From Campylobacteraceae bacterium (GTDB lineage Bacteria > Campylobacterota > Campylobacteria > Campylobacterales > Sulfurospirillaceae), in assembly GCA_026988975.1 (NCBI GenBank), contig JALSKH010000048.1, positions 87,466 through 124,042 on the forward strand: 36,577 nucleotides of DNA, in the 5' to 3' direction. The translations under genes were made by a program, and so were the position numbers. Positions 1 through 9,630 of the stretch are shown one piece after another. A model generated the notes under the pieces. That model was not told the DNA's origin. It saw only the letters and a program-made list of their open reading frames with translations, and made no database searches. The stretch's first letter is position 1. Each line of letters starts with the position of its first letter.

Positions 1-2
1 TA

Positions 3-926
3 CCTTATACTGCTATCCAAAAAGGTCTTTTGACTGTTCCTAAAAAAGATAAGAAAAATATCTTTGCAGGTAAAATCTTAGAGATAGAGGGACTACCAAA
101 TCTAAAAGCAGAGCAGGCGTTTGAGCTTAGTGATGCAAGTGCGGAGAGAAGTGCTGCAGCTTGTTGTGTTGCGCTAGATAAAGAGCCAGTAATCGAGTAT
201 CTAAAATCAAATATAACACTTTTAGAGTCTATGGTAGAAGCTGGTTATGAAGATGCCACAACACTCCAAAGAAGAGCAGATAAGATGAAAAAGTGGCTAG
301 AAAATCCGACTTTGGTAAAAGCAGATAAAGATGCCGAGTATGCAGCAGTCTTAGAGATAGATTTAAACGAGATCAAAGAGCCGATACTATGTTGTCCAAA
401 TGATCCTGATGATGTAGCAACTCTTAGTGAGATTTTGGCAGACCCTAAAAGGGTTAAAAATATAGATGAGGTTTTTGTTGGAAGTTGTATGACAAATATC
501 GGTCACTATCGTGCACTAGGAGAAGTATTAAAAGGCGAAGGACAAGTGCCTACAAAACTTTGGATAGCGCCACCAACTAAGATGGACAAAGCTGAGTTGG
601 TGGAAGAGGGTTACTACTCTATTTTTGGTTCAGTTGGAGCTAGAGTAGAGATACCAGGATGTTCACTTTGTATGGGAAACCAAGCAAGAGTAGCAGACAA
701 TGCAACGGTATTTTCAACAAGTACAAGAAACTTTGACAATAGAATGGGAATGGGAGCCAAAGTATATCTTGGAAGTGCAGAACTCGCCGCAGTTTGTGCA
801 CTTTTAGGCAGACTTCCAAGTGCAAAAGAGTATCTTGATATAGTTCCAAGAAAATTAGAGGGTAAAAGAGACGATGTCTATAAGTACCTTAACTTTAATC
901 TTATAGATAACTATAAACTTGCTTAA
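3..926 (+). CDS. acnB: Aconitate hydratase B, C-terminal part (cut by window start)
   Basis: AcnB interconverts citrate and isocitrate in the TCA cycle (reductive or oxidative in this group) and is cytoplasmic. The reading frame is open from the first bases of the window, so this is the last roughly 308 residues of a protein that is about 850-865 aa in the family. The three cysteines that bind the 4Fe-4S cluster are visible: the first in [11 protein letters not shown], the other two in [11 protein letters not shown]. No internal start is needed; an apparent TTG at 30 is only an internal codon. The MetF-like gene follows after 9 bp, so the two are probably co-transcribed. Confidence 0.95.
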   Translation, partial: PYTAIQKGLLTVPKKDKKNIFAGKILEIEGLPNLKAEQAFELSDASAERSAAACCVALDKEPVIEYLKSNITLLESMVEAGYEDATTLQRRADKMKKWLENPTLVKADKDAEYAAVLEIDLNEIKEPILCCPNDPDDVATLSEILADPKRVKNIDEVFVGSCMTNIGHYRALGEVLKGEGQVPTKLWIAPPTKMDKAELVEEGYYSIFGSVGARVEIPGCSLCMGNQARVADNATVFSTSTRNFDNRMGMGAKVYLGSAELAAVCALLGRLPSAKEYLDIVPRKLEGKRDDVYKYLNFNLIDNYKLA

Positions 927-935
927 AAGCTTTAT

Positions 936-1859
936 ATGTTGAAAAACAAGATAAAAAATGCGGAGTCAGGCATACTTTTTTATGGTTTGACTCCGCCAAA
1001 AGCAAATAATTCCATAGAAAAAATCAAAGAGATAAGCCAAAGACAGATACAAAGATTAAGAAATTTAGATATAGATGCTTTGGTTCTGTATGACATACAA
1101 GATGAGTCTGATAGAACGGATGCTAAAAGACCATTTCCTTTTATGCAGACACTTGATCCTTGCGTATATGCCAAAAATTTTCTTGATCATAAACTCAACT
1201 ATCCTGTTGTAGTCTATAAAGCTGTCGGAAAATACGATAAAGAGGAGTTTAAGGAGTGGCTTGAAAATAGAAAAAACAGAGAGTTTTTTACTGTTTTTGT
1301 GGGGGTTGCGAGTAAAAATACAAAAGTAACTGTAGGTCTTAAAGAGTCATATAGATTAAAAAAAGAGATAGCTCCCGACATTGTATTAGGTGGTATAGTT
1401 ATACCAGAGAGACATTTGATAAAAAAAGATGAACATTTAAGAGTCTTTTCGAAGATAGACGAGGGGTGTGAATTTTTTGTATCTCAATGCGTATATGATT
1501 TGATGGCATCGAAGAAATTTTTAGATGATTATAGTGCATATGCTAGAGAGAATAACAAGCAGATGAAACCAATCATCTTTACAATCACTCCTTGCGGATC
1601 AGCTAAAACACTTGATTTTATGAAGTGGCTTGGCATACATGTACCCGAACATTTAGAATATAGGCTTAAAAATTCACAAGATATACTTGAAGAGTCCGTG
1701 AAACTAAGTTTGGATATATTTGAAATTCTATACTTTTATGCCAAAGGCAAAGGGATACCCGTTGGTTGTAATGTGGAGAGTGTAGCTATAAGAAAAGTTG
1801 AAATTGATGCTTCTATAAGGCTTCTAGAAGAGGTAAAGTCCATCATGGCTAGAGGATAA
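936..1859 (+). CDS. Methylenetetrahydrofolate reductase-like flavoprotein
   Basis: This 307-aa protein resembles the MetF family (5,10-methylenetetrahydrofolate reductase, a FAD-linked TIM barrel). The N-terminal barrel strand (ILFYGLTPPKA), the DALVLYDIQDE segment and the late NVESVAIRK segment fit that fold. Sequence match to classical MetF is distant, so the role in one-carbon metabolism or methionine synthesis is a family-level inference; a paralogue acting on another substrate is possible. It begins with ATG 9 bp after acnB, and the permease gene starts 4 bp after its stop, which suggests a single transcription unit. Its DNA holds one copy of the 8-bp core TACATGTA at 1636-1643. Confidence 0.7.
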   Translation: MLKNKIKNAESGILFYGLTPPKANNSIEKIKEISQRQIQRLRNLDIDALVLYDIQDESDRTDAKRPFPFMQTLDPCVYAKNFLDHKLNYPVVVYKAVGKYDKEEFKEWLENRKNREFFTVFVGVASKNTKVTVGLKESYRLKKEIAPDIVLGGIVIPERHLIKKDEHLRVFSKIDEGCEFFVSQCVYDLMASKKFLDDYSAYARENNKQMKPIIFTITPCGSAKTLDFMKWLGIHVPEHLEYRLKNSQDILEESVKLSLDIFEILYFYAKGKGIPVGCNVESVAIRKVEIDASIRLLEEVKSIMARG

Positions 1860-1863
1860 AGGC

Positions 1864-3192
1864 TTGGATAGTCATATCTCAATCCATAGAAAAAGAGGTA
1901 AAGTCCTTGGAGTATATGAGCTGATAGCCATAGCTGTCGGAGGTATGGTTGGAGGTGGAATTTTTACAGTTTTGGGGATCTCTGTCTCCTTGGTTGGTGC
2001 ATACACTCCATTTGCTATAGCCATCGGTGGAGTTGTCGCGATGCTTGCAGCCTACAATTATGTGAAACTTGGAGTCTATTTTAAAGATGAGGGAGCTACA
2101 TACTCATTTTATAAAAAAACTTTTCCATCCACGCCCTTTGCTGCTTCACTCATAGGTTGGTGGGTGATTTTTGGATATATCTCAACCCTTGCACTTTATG
2201 CTTATACTTTTTCATCCTACTCTATCAGCAGTTTCTCTTTTGCACACAATGAGTTGATAAGAAAAGCGATAGCAGGAGCAATCATAATGCTTTTTGCACT
2301 TATCAATATATGGAGTGTAAAAGGCATGGGCAGAGTTGAAGATTTGATGGTATATACAAAGATGGTTATTTTGACGATTATATCCATACTTCTTATCTAT
2401 CATTCAGATACGACGCTTCCTGTTTTGTTGCATAATAACCACCAAACTACAGCATTTTCTATCATCATAGTTGCTTCATTGACTTTTGTGGCGTATGAGG
2501 GATTTCAGTTGGTCATAAATGCCGTAAATGAGATGAAAAATCCAGATTTAAATATACCAAGAGCTATATATGGCGCGATTATATTAGTGATTTTGATATA
2601 TTTTATCATATCTTTGGGTGCAGTTTTATCTATACCGTTTAAAGAGATCATAGATAACAAAGAGTATGCACTAGCAGCTGGGGCAAAAGAGATCATGGGT
2701 AATCTTGGAGCAAATTTGGTGATAGCAGGAGCTCTATTGGCAACAAGTAGCGCTATAAGCGGAACACTGTTTGGCTCTTCAAGACAAGTTGCAGTCATAG
2801 CAAGAGATGGTTATTTTCCAAAATTTTTATCTCTAAGAAGAGGGAGCATTCCTGTTTACGCCATAATTACTATGTCGGTTTTATCTTTTAGCTTGATTGC
2901 TATGGGAAATTTAGAGGTTATTTTGGAGTTTGGTAGCATAACTTTTATACTGGTTTCTTGGCTGATGGCATTTGCAAATTTAAAGATAAGAGATAAAACT
3001 AACTCCTCTTTAATCATAATTATAGTATCTTTATTGGGACTATTTACAGCAGCGTCTCTAATCGTGTATTATGAGATAAATAGCGATATAAAACAGATAT
3101 ATTCTACGGGTATCATCTATTTTGTATTGACTTTAGGGGCTTGGCTCTACTCAAAATTTAAGAAGGTAAGTGAAAATGTACACACAAAATAG
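1864..3192 (+). CDS. APC-family amino acid permease
   Basis: A 442-aa inner-membrane transporter with about 12 hydrophobic segments. The first helix carries the APC-superfamily signature GGMVGGGIF, where the substrate backbone is bound, and the protein has the usual length of amino acid/polyamine/organocation permeases. Substrate cannot be assigned. The start is TTG at 1864: the next methionine in frame is already inside helix 1, and AGAGGATAAAGG upstream can serve as ribosome site inside the end of the previous gene. The 3' end overlaps the hemL start by 17 bp. Confidence 0.85.
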   Translation: MDSHISIHRKRGKVLGVYELIAIAVGGMVGGGIFTVLGISVSLVGAYTPFAIAIGGVVAMLAAYNYVKLGVYFKDEGATYSFYKKTFPSTPFAASLIGWWVIFGYISTLALYAYTFSSYSISSFSFAHNELIRKAIAGAIIMLFALINIWSVKGMGRVEDLMVYTKMVILTIISILLIYHSDTTLPVLLHNNHQTTAFSIIIVASLTFVAYEGFQLVINAVNEMKNPDLNIPRAIYGAIILVILIYFIISLGAVLSIPFKEIIDNKEYALAAGAKEIMGNLGANLVIAGALLATSSAISGTLFGSSRQVAVIARDGYFPKFLSLRRGSIPVYAIITMSVLSFSLIAMGNLEVILEFGSITFILVSWLMAFANLKIRDKTNSSLIIIIVSLLGLFTAASLIVYYEINSDIKQIYSTGIIYFVLTLGAWLYSKFKKVSENVHTK

Positions 3193-4462
3193 TAAAGATG
3201 CTTTTTTAAAAGCAAAAAAAGTGATTCCAGGTGGTGTTGATTCTCCTGTTAGAGCATTTAAAAGTGTTGGAGGAACTCCCATTTTTATCAAAAAAGGGGC
3301 AGGCGCATATCTCATAGATGTAGATGACAATAAATATATAGATTTCGTTCAGAGTTGGGGTCCACTTATCTTTGGGCATTGCGATAAAGATATACAAAAG
3401 GCAGTCATAAAATCAGTAAAAAAGGGACTCAGTTTTGGAGCTCCTACAAAAGTCGAAACAAAACTGGCTCAAGAGATTTGCTCTTTATTCGATGAGATAG
3501 ATAAAATCCGTTTTGTAAGTAGTGGAACAGAAGCAGTCATGAGTGCCATAAGATTGGCTCGCGGATATACAGGTAGGGACGATATAGTAAAATTTGAAGG
3601 GTGCTATCACGGACATAGCGATTCACTGCTCGTTCAAGCAGGAAGTGGGGCAGTTACTTTTGGAACTCCTAGCTCTCCGGGAGTGCCGGCTGATTTTACA
3701 AAACATACACTTTTGGCAAAATACAATGACATAAAAAGTGTACAAGAGTGCTTTAAAAACTCAAAAAACATAGCATGCGTCATCATAGAGCCGATAGCTG
3801 GAAATATGGGTTTAATTCCTGCTGAAATTGAGTTTTTAAAAGAGTTGAAAGAGATATGTGAAAAAAATGGTGCTCTACTTATTTTTGATGAGGTGATGAG
3901 TGGTTTTAGAGCTTCACTAGAAGGTGCAACTGGTTTGGTTGGTGTGAAACCAGATCTCATCACTTTTGGAAAAGTGATAGGCGGTGGTATGCCTGTTGGT
4001 GCATTTGGTGGGCTTGAAGAGATTATGGATCAGTTGAGTCCTGATGGTCCAGTCTATCAAGCAGGAACTCTGAGCGGAAATCCGGTTGCCATGAATGCTG
4101 GTATAACGGCACTAAAAAAACTGATCAAAAATCCAGATATTTATGATGAGCTAGAGGAGAAAGCCCAAACTCTTATGAAGGGATTTAGAGATGAGGCGAA
4201 AAAAGTCGGAATTGGGCTACAGACTAATGTCAGAGGAAGTATGTTTGGATTTTTCTTTAATGACAAAGAGGTAAAAAACTTTGATGATGCCCTAAAATCT
4301 GATACAAAAATGTTTGCAAAATTTCATAAAGGTATGCTCGAGAGAGGCTTTTACTTTGCATGTAGTCAGTTTGAAACAGGCTTTGTTAGTACAAAGATAA
4401 AAGATAAACATATAGAAGAGACTATAGAGGCTGCGGCAGAGGTTTTTAAAGAGTTAGTATGA
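3176..4462 (+). CDS. hemL: Glutamate-1-semialdehyde 2,1-aminomutase
   Basis: HemL converts glutamate-1-semialdehyde to 5-aminolevulinate with PLP, the second step of the C5 route to haem. The 428-aa length is normal. The PLP lysine lies in [17 protein letters not shown], and the N-terminal [11 protein letters not shown] and [14 protein letters not shown] blocks are typical. I prefer ATG 3176 (AAGG eight bases upstream) over a GTG two codons earlier at 3170. The stop overlaps the next ATG (ATGA), so translation is probably coupled to the AtpZ-like gene. Confidence 0.95.
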   Translation: MYTQNSKDAFLKAKKVIPGGVDSPVRAFKSVGGTPIFIKKGAGAYLIDVDDNKYIDFVQSWGPLIFGHCDKDIQKAVIKSVKKGLSFGAPTKVETKLAQEICSLFDEIDKIRFVSSGTEAVMSAIRLARGYTGRDDIVKFEGCYHGHSDSLLVQAGSGAVTFGTPSSPGVPADFTKHTLLAKYNDIKSVQECFKNSKNIACVIIEPIAGNMGLIPAEIEFLKELKEICEKNGALLIFDEVMSGFRASLEGATGLVGVKPDLITFGKVIGGGMPVGAFGGLEEIMDQLSPDGPVYQAGTLSGNPVAMNAGITALKKLIKNPDIYDELEEKAQTLMKGFRDEAKKVGIGLQTNVRGSMFGFFFNDKEVKNFDDALKSDTKMFAKFHKGMLERGFYFACSQFETGFVSTKIKDKHIEETIEAAAEVFKELV

Positions 4463-4773
4463 GTGATATGAAAAAACCAAAATATAGACCGATTATTGAG
4501 GGAGCTGAGCAGCTCTCTCTTGGAATCTCGATGGTTGTTGCAGTTTTGCTCGGAGTTGGAATTGGTCTTTTGATGAAAAGCTGGTTTCATCAAACTTGGC
4601 TCTTGTGGCTAGGGGTATTTTGGGGAGTGAGTGGGGCGATACTAAATATCTACAAAGCATATAAAAAACAGATGAAATCTCTTGATGAACTAAAAGATGA
4701 TGTAAGATACAAGAATTATAAACCCAAAAATGATGATGATGAGAGTTTTGATGGCGAAGGAAGATATGAGTAA
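4459..4773 (+). CDS. atpZ: AtpZ/AtpI-like small membrane protein
   Basis: A 104-aa protein with two hydrophobic hairpin helices (about residues 20-42 and 48-65) separated by a short basic loop, and a charged cytoplasmic tail. The layout and the sequence [12 protein letters not shown] and [16 protein letters not shown] fit the AtpZ/AtpI family, accessory proteins of F-type ATP synthase assembly or cation supply. No ATP synthase structural gene is in the window; the partner is probably the unrelated-looking membrane protein encoded next. It starts in an ATGA overlap with hemL and ends 8 bp inside the next gene. Confidence 0.65.
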   Translation: MSDMKKPKYRPIIEGAEQLSLGISMVVAVLLGVGIGLLMKSWFHQTWLLWLGVFWGVSGAILNIYKAYKKQMKSLDELKDDVRYKNYKPKNDDDESFDGEGRYE

Positions 4774-5245
4774 GCTGCCATATCTCTATCTAGCAGGAGA
4801 TTCTGTTGCCATTCTTATATCGCTAATCTTGCGTGGATATTGGCTTTTAAACACACAAGTTGCTTTTATCTGCTCAATGCTTATAACGATGGCCTCTTTT
4901 TATGCTTATAAGAGATCTATAGATAAGCGAGTTCTAAGCAGTAGCGGTGAAGAGTATAGAGATGAAACAGATGAGCTAGAAGATCCATACTCTCTTTTTG
5001 ACGAAGATGAGCAAGAGGGTAAAAAAAAGAGCAGAGGCGTCTTTAAATACACCATAAAAGGTTTTGCAAGTGGAATCGGAGGAGCGATAAATCCTCTGAG
5101 AATCTTATCCTATGCTCTTTTGATATTTGCTTTTATATACCTAAATAATCATAAAATCTTCAATCCGTTTGCATTTTTTATAGGGCTTAGTATTGTGCCG
5201 ATAATGAGTGCAGGATTGTCATTTACGAAATCAAAGCAGAGCTAA
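4766..5245 (+). CDS. Four-helix membrane protein, possibly AtpI-type
   Basis: I do not recognise this family with certainty. From ATG 4766 (strong GAAGGA site) it is 159 aa: two transmembrane helices (about 1-25 and 29-46), an acidic cytoplasmic loop with an EDE/DEDEQEGKKK stretch, and two further helices at the C-terminus. The first gene of the pair is AtpZ-like and translation is coupled (8-bp overlap), so an AtpI-like role beside AtpZ is a reasonable inference but not shown. A longer reading from 4730 would begin with a run of Met codons and overlap more; the ribosome site favours 4766. Its last 23 bp overlap the tail of the opposite-strand gene ending at 5223. Confidence 0.6.
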   Translation: MSKLPYLYLAGDSVAILISLILRGYWLLNTQVAFICSMLITMASFYAYKRSIDKRVLSSSGEEYRDETDELEDPYSLFDEDEQEGKKKSRGVFKYTIKGFASGIGGAINPLRILSYALLIFAFIYLNNHKIFNPFAFFIGLSIVPIMSAGLSFTKSKQS

Positions 5246-5903
5246 GAGATGTTCTATCTTCGTGAAAGCTAACTATGCAATTAGCAAGTAGCGAAGTATC
5301 TTTTATAATTTTTTCATAATTTGTATCTCTAAATTTACCCTCTACATGTAGAGAAAAAATTGGATATTTTTTACCCTCGTATTTTAGATACTCCCCTGTG
5401 TTTAGCATAAGTTTTGATGTAATGGTGTTGGAGTTTGCGTATGAAAGATATATCTTGTTTAACAGTTTGGTAAAATCATCGATTTTGAGTCTTACCTCGG
5501 GAAAAGTTGGATCAAATATCTTCTTATGCTCTATCTTGCCCGCACTTGTAGCACTTATGCATAAATCTATAAGGGAGTATAGATTTACAAATTCACCATG
5601 TTTTCCCAAAGTCGAAAAGCTTTTTGCTGCTTTTTTGTAGAGTTTTATTCCTATTTCGCTATCATCCATATATCCTACTGTGATAGCAAAAAAAGAGAAT
5701 GAGCCAAACTCTAGATCTAAGATTGTGGTTTTAAATCCATATGTAATATTTGCATAGGTCTTAGCTATTTCAAAGATTTTTTTTGACTCAATTACGCCCA
5801 AGAGGTAGTGAGCCTCTTGATTTAATGACTTGACTTTTCCTGCTTCATCAAAAGATACAAAAGGATTGTAATCATGCTCTAGCCAAGCTTCGTTGAGATT
5901 CAT
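5223..5903 (-). CDS. Unknown protein downstream of rpoD, PAS-like N-terminus
   Basis: A 226-aa soluble protein with no signal peptide or transmembrane segment. The N-terminus (NPFVSFDEAGKVKSLNQEA) reads like the first strands of a PAS domain, and the remainder (YKKAAKSFSTLGKHGEF, then a long central helix region) vaguely recalls a degenerate histidine-kinase core without catalytic motifs. I cannot assign a function. It starts only 2 bp after the rpoD stop, so it is almost certainly co-transcribed with the housekeeping sigma factor. One full CTCTACATGTAGAG palindrome lies inside it at 5340-5353, read as LHVE. The 3' end runs convergently 23 bp into the neighbouring membrane-protein gene. Confidence 0.75.
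   Translation of the reverse strand: MNLNEAWLEHDYNPFVSFDEAGKVKSLNQEAHYLLGVIESKKIFEIAKTYANITYGFKTTILDLEFGSFSFFAITVGYMDDSEIGIKLYKKAAKSFSTLGKHGEFVNLYSLIDLCISATSAGKIEHKKIFDPTFPEVRLKIDDFTKLLNKIYLSYANSNTITSKLMLNTGEYLKYEGKKYPIFSLHVEGKFRDTNYEKIIKDTSLLANCIVSFHEDRTSLSSALIS
5340..5353. repeat. Iterated palindrome CTCTACATGTAGAG, copy 1
   Basis: Full 14-bp palindrome inside the gene downstream of rpoD, read LHVE. Other full copies: 9555-9568, 13133-13146, 24186-24199. Ten-bp core CTACATGTAG only: 19800-19809, 23485-23494. Confidence 0.85.
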
Positions 5904-5905
5904 TT

Positions 5906-7723
5906 CTAGCTCTCTATGTAATTTTTCAGTTTCCTACCAACTTTTGGATGTTTTAGTTTTTTGATAGCGCTGCTCTCTATCTGTCTGACTCTCTCTCTAG
6001 TGACACTCAACTCTTTGCCTATCTCTTCAAGTGTTCTGTCACTCTCGTCAAACATGAGCCCAAACCTCATCCTAATAACAGCTTTTTCTCTATCGTTTAA
6101 CTGTTCTAATACATCGTCTATCTGGTCTTTTAAGTCATGTTTAAGTATAAAATCCATAGGAGACACACTTGACTTATCTTCTACAAAGTCACCAAATTTT
6201 CCATCTTCCTCTTTGCCGATAGGAGCTTCAAGACTTATAGGCTCTTTTGTGATCTTTATAACATTTTTGACTTTGTCTATGCTTAGCCCAACCTCTTTGG
6301 ATATAGTTTCAACATCTGGCTCTTTTCCGTGCTCTTGAAGGTGTTTTCTGACTATTTTGTTTATCCTGTTTATAGTTTCAATCATATGAATTGGGATTCT
6401 GATTGTCCTGGCTTGATCAGCGATAGCACGGCTTATAGCTTGTCTTATCCACCAAGTGGCGTAAGTTGAAAACTTATAACCTTTTTTGTACTCAAATTTA
6501 TCTACAGCCTTCATAAGCCCGATATTTCCCTCTTGGATAAGATCAAGAAATGGAAGCCCTCTGTTTGTGTATCTTTTTGCGATAGATACAACTAGTCTAA
6601 GGTTAGATTTTGCCATTCTGGTTTTAGCTGTATCTGCTATAATCTTACCTCTTTTTATCTGCTCAAGTATCTCTTTTAGTCTATCTTCCTCTAAATCAAA
6701 ACCTTGCTTACTTGCCTCTTTTGTTTGAAAGAGTTTTTTTATCTTCATGTAAGTTGATACCATTGTAGCTTCGGGTACTTCAGCTATGACATCATCTTTG
6801 CTCATTTTTGTTAGCTTTGAGAGGATTTTTTCGTGATTTTTTCTAAGTGTATCGTTAAAAAGAGGAAGCATATACTCCAATCTTTTTAACTCTTTGTCAA
6901 ACTCAGTATCGCTCTTAAGTGCAGTCTCTATCGACTTGACAAGTTCGTTTATCAATTTACTCGTAGGACCCAACTCCATAAGCTTCTCTTTAAGGATCTT
7001 CTTTTTGTGAGCTAGAGTTAAATCATAGTGCATCTTAGTCTGTTCATCGGCATCATCCTCTAGTGGTTTAGCTAAAGTCTTCATCCAATCTTTTTTTGCT
7101 TTCTCAAGCGCTTTAAAGCTTGTGACCACTTTTTGGGTTCTGCTATCGTCTTTTTTGCCTGTTTTTTTGGTATTGTCATCATCATCATCATTATCATCAT
7201 CTTCAAAACTTCTAAATAGCTCTTTAACTCTTCTTTCTCGATTTATCAAAGCCTCTTTATAATCAAGTATAAAATCGATAAGATAAGGGATAGAACAAAA
7301 TGCATCTATGATGATGTCTTCTCCGAACTCTATCTTTTTGCTTATGTCAATCTCTTCTTCTTTTGTTAAAAGTGAAATTTGCCCCATCTCTCTTAGGTAC
7401 ATTCGCACCGGGCTATCACTTCTACTCCACTCTAAAAGCTCTTTCTCTGCTGCTAGGTCAAACTCATCTTCAAGTGCTTCGTCTTGGAGCTTTTGCCTCT
7501 CTGCTTCTCTTTTTTGTCTCTCTTGTTTATTTCTTAGTTTGGCAATTTCTGCTGAAGTTATTAGTGAAACTTTGTACTTTTTAAGTAAAGCTATAACCTT
7601 TTTGGCATTTGATGCAGTAGGTTGTTTTGGAAATATATCCATAACTTTTTCATATGTTACATGACCTTTTTCATTCTCTTTAAACAGCTCTTCCAATTTT
7701 GCGTAGATTTCTTTAGTGGACAT
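5906..7723 (-). CDS. rpoD: RNA polymerase housekeeping sigma factor (sigma-70)
   Basis: A 605-aa primary sigma factor. In order: region 1.1 at the N-terminus; region 1.2 ([20 protein letters not shown], about 105-125); a non-conserved region with an Asp-rich run ([10 protein letters not shown]) coded by a GAT/ATC microsatellite at 7176-7203; region 2 with [19 protein letters not shown] and the -10 melting segment [13 protein letters not shown]; region 3; and region 4 with the helix-turn-helix [20 protein letters not shown] near the C-terminus. ATG 7723 is preceded by AAGGGG. Transcription probably starts from the TATAAT box at 7762-7767, back to back with the flagellar promoter at 7802. Confidence 0.97.
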   Translation of the reverse strand: MSTKEIYAKLEELFKENEKGHVTYEKVMDIFPKQPTASNAKKVIALLKKYKVSLITSAEIAKLRNKQERQKREAERQKLQDEALEDEFDLAAEKELLEWSRSDSPVRMYLREMGQISLLTKEEEIDISKKIEFGEDIIIDAFCSIPYLIDFILDYKEALINRERRVKELFRSFEDDDNDDDDDNTKKTGKKDDSRTQKVVTSFKALEKAKKDWMKTLAKPLEDDADEQTKMHYDLTLAHKKKILKEKLMELGPTSKLINELVKSIETALKSDTEFDKELKRLEYMLPLFNDTLRKNHEKILSKLTKMSKDDVIAEVPEATMVSTYMKIKKLFQTKEASKQGFDLEEDRLKEILEQIKRGKIIADTAKTRMAKSNLRLVVSIAKRYTNRGLPFLDLIQEGNIGLMKAVDKFEYKKGYKFSTYATWWIRQAISRAIADQARTIRIPIHMIETINRINKIVRKHLQEHGKEPDVETISKEVGLSIDKVKNVIKITKEPISLEAPIGKEEDGKFGDFVEDKSSVSPMDFILKHDLKDQIDDVLEQLNDREKAVIRMRFGLMFDESDRTLEEIGKELSVTRERVRQIESSAIKKLKHPKVGRKLKNYIES

Positions 7724-7761
7724 ATGCAGAAGCCCCTTATGTGTGTAGTATTAAGAGATGG

Positions 7762-7767
7762 ATTATA
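7762..7767 (-). promoter_or_regulatory. -10 box of rpoD
   Basis: On the minus strand the sequence reads GGGTATAATCC, a perfect TATAAT about 40 bp upstream of the rpoD ATG. Campylobacterota sigma-70 promoters often have no conserved -35 box, and none is obvious here. Confidence 0.6.
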
Positions 7768-7801
7768 CCCAAAAATATTTAAAAAGAGGTTAAAGTATAT
7801 T

Positions 7802-7818
7802 TGGAACGCAAATTGCTT
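7802..7818 (+). promoter_or_regulatory. Sigma-54 (RpoN) promoter of the flgG2-flgG operon
   Basis: TTGGAACGCAAATTGCTT matches the -24/-12 promoter (consensus TGGCAC-N5-TTGC), with GG at 7803-7804 and GC at 7815-7816, exactly 12 bp apart. The GGAAC...TTGCTT form is the one used for rod and hook genes in Campylobacter and Helicobacter. Transcription would begin near 7828, about 20 bp before the GTG start. This places the two rod genes in the FlgR-controlled middle class of the flagellar hierarchy (known biology, inferred here). Confidence 0.8.
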
Positions 7819-7847
7819 TTATCTGTAAAAAAGTAGAGAGGTTTATT

Positions 7848-8651
7848 GTGCAGAGTGGATATTATGATGTTACAGGTGGTATGGTTACTCAATTTAACAG
7901 ATTGGATGTCATATCAAATAATCTTGCAAACCTAAATACACCAGCTTTTAAGAGGGATGATGTTGTTATAGCAGACTTCAAGAGGATTTATCAGGATGCT
8001 CAAGATAGTATGCCTATACAAGATAACACAAAAGAGGCTGCAAAATTTGTAAATGCAAGCGTGGTTAGAGTGCCACAAATTTCACAAGAATATACAAAAT
8101 TTGATCAAGGTGCACTAAAAAGCACTGGCAATAGTCTGGATTTTGCTCTTAAGAGCAAAGATGCATTTTTTATGGTAAAAACACCAAAAGGAATCAGGCT
8201 TACTCAAAATGGCTCTTTTGTGCTAAATAACGATGGAATTTTGACCACAAAAGAGGGTTATCCTGTAGTTCCTAGGAATTATTTTAAAAATTCTCAATTT
8301 ATTAAAATCCCTCAAAATGGTAGTTTAGTAACCGATAAAAGTGGAAATCTATACTCAGATGGAAATCCCATAGGACAATTTTACATTGCGACAAGCGACG
8401 ATATAAAGAGCTTGCAAAAAGATGGAGATGGATTGTATAAGTTTCCAAATCTAAACTCGATAGAACCGACAAGCAAAAAAGATGTGGTAGCACAAGGTTT
8501 TTTAGAGTCAAGCAATGTAAACCCGGTATTTGAGATGGTGGGACTCATAGAGACAAACAGATTGGTAGAGATGTACCAAAGAGTAATGAAATCCCAAATG
8601 GATGATTTAAACGGTGATGCTATCAACAAACTAGCATCAGTAAGAGCATAA
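7848..8651 (+). CDS. flgG2: Flagellar basal-body rod protein, FlgG2/FlgF type
   Basis: A 267-aa rod/hook-family protein. The N-terminal rod signature is clear (NRLDVISNNLANLNTPAFKR), the middle has the SLDFALKSKDAFFMVKTPKG and LTQNGSFVLNNDGIL blocks of FlgE/F/G proteins, and the C-terminal helix (ETNRLVEMYQRVMKSQ) completes the coiled D0 domain. Placement just before flgG matches the flgG2-flgG pair of C. jejuni. It would be exported by the flagellar type III apparatus to build the proximal or distal rod. The start is GTG at 7848 with GAGAGG upstream. Confidence 0.88.
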   Translation: MQSGYYDVTGGMVTQFNRLDVISNNLANLNTPAFKRDDVVIADFKRIYQDAQDSMPIQDNTKEAAKFVNASVVRVPQISQEYTKFDQGALKSTGNSLDFALKSKDAFFMVKTPKGIRLTQNGSFVLNNDGILTTKEGYPVVPRNYFKNSQFIKIPQNGSLVTDKSGNLYSDGNPIGQFYIATSDDIKSLQKDGDGLYKFPNLNSIEPTSKKDVVAQGFLESSNVNPVFEMVGLIETNRLVEMYQRVMKSQMDDLNGDAINKLASVRA

Positions 8652-8664
8652 AAGGAAAATAAAA

Positions 8665-9453
8665 ATGGTAAGATCACTTTATACAGCAGCAACAGGCATG
8701 ATAGCCCAACAGACACAAATCGATACAACTTCAAACAATATAGCAAATGTCAATACAATCGGATACAAAAAACAAAGAGCAGAGTTTGCTGACCTGATGT
8801 ACCAAACCATGGAGTATGCCGGTAACTCTACGAGCAATACTACGATATCTCCAACAGGCATCGAGGTAGGGCTAGGAGTCAGACCAACAGCGATAGCCAA
8901 ACAGTTCACGCAAGGAAACTTCAAAGAGACGGGAAATCCACTAGATATGGCAATAACTGGAAATGGATTTTTTCAGGTGGAGTTGCCAGATGGTACAACT
9001 GCTTACACAAGAAATGGCTCATTTAAATTAGATGGCGATGGAAATGTTGTAAACAGTGATGGCTATAAACTTACCCCAAATATCGTGATACCAGCAGATA
9101 CTACGCAAGTTTCTATAGGAACAGATGGTACAGTTTCAGTTTTAGAAGCTGGTCAAACTCAGATGTCACAAGTTGGGCAGATAGAGTTAGCCAACTTTGT
9201 AAACCCAGCCGGTCTTCACTCTTTAGGAGACAATAACCTTATAAATACAACAGCTTCAGGTGACGCACTAACAGGAACTCCAGGCTTGAACGGCATAGGG
9301 CAGATAAGACAAAATTTTGTAGAGATGAGCAATGTCCAACTTGTCGAGGAGATGACGGATTTGATAACTGGTCAAAGAGCTTATGAAGCAAATTCAAAAG
9401 CCATCACAACCAGTGACGAAATGCTCCAAACTGTAAATGGTCTTAAGAGGTAG
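8665..9453 (+). CDS. flgG: Flagellar distal rod protein FlgG
   Basis: A 262-aa protein of normal FlgG length. The N-terminus (TAATGMIAQQTQIDTTSNNIANVNTIGYKK), the internal LDMAITGNGFFQVELPDG, the YTRNGSFKLDGDGNVV block and the C-terminal ALTGQRAYEANSKAI-type helix are diagnostic. It forms the distal rod that passes the peptidoglycan and outer membrane. It lies 13 bp after flgG2 with AAAAGGA as ribosome site, under the same sigma-54 promoter. Confidence 0.96.
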   Translation: MVRSLYTAATGMIAQQTQIDTTSNNIANVNTIGYKKQRAEFADLMYQTMEYAGNSTSNTTISPTGIEVGLGVRPTAIAKQFTQGNFKETGNPLDMAITGNGFFQVELPDGTTAYTRNGSFKLDGDGNVVNSDGYKLTPNIVIPADTTQVSIGTDGTVSVLEAGQTQMSQVGQIELANFVNPAGLHSLGDNNLINTTASGDALTGTPGLNGIGQIRQNFVEMSNVQLVEEMTDLITGQRAYEANSKAITTSDEMLQTVNGLKR

Positions 9454-9457
9454 TAGT

Positions 9458-9628
9458 ATGCTTATACTGCTTCCTTTTTTGGTGATTATACTCATAATAG
9501 TTGCTATAAATAACATATACTACAGCGATACAAAACCAAAAGAGGTAAAAAACCCTCTACATGTAGAGAAAACTTTGGATAAAAAAGATGTAACTCAAAA
9601 CTACATCGACAAATATATAAAAAAATAA
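9458..9628 (+). CDS. Small single-pass membrane protein behind flgG
   Basis: A 56-aa protein starting at ATG 9458, 4 bp after the flgG stop, with AGAGGT as ribosome site inside the flgG end. The N-terminal 20 residues form one hydrophobic helix (MLILLPFLVIILIIVAINN); the rest is a charged, probably cytoplasmic tail ending in YIDKYIKK. I do not recognise the family. Half of its variable tail is coded by a full CTCTACATGTAGAG palindrome (9555-9568), read LHVE. Tight packing with flgG and azlC suggests co-expression, but a flagellar role is only a guess. Confidence 0.6.
   Translation: MLILLPFLVIILIIVAINNIYYSDTKPKEVKNPLHVEKTLDKKDVTQNYIDKYIKK
9555..9568. repeat. Iterated palindrome CTCTACATGTAGAG, copy 2
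   Basis: Inside the small membrane protein gene behind flgG, read LHVE in its hydrophilic tail. Confidence 0.85.
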
Positions 9629-9630
9629 GT

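Noticed and set aside
3170-3175. GTG 3170 as hemL start
   Set aside because: ATG two codons later has better spacing to AAGG and the normal family N-terminus.
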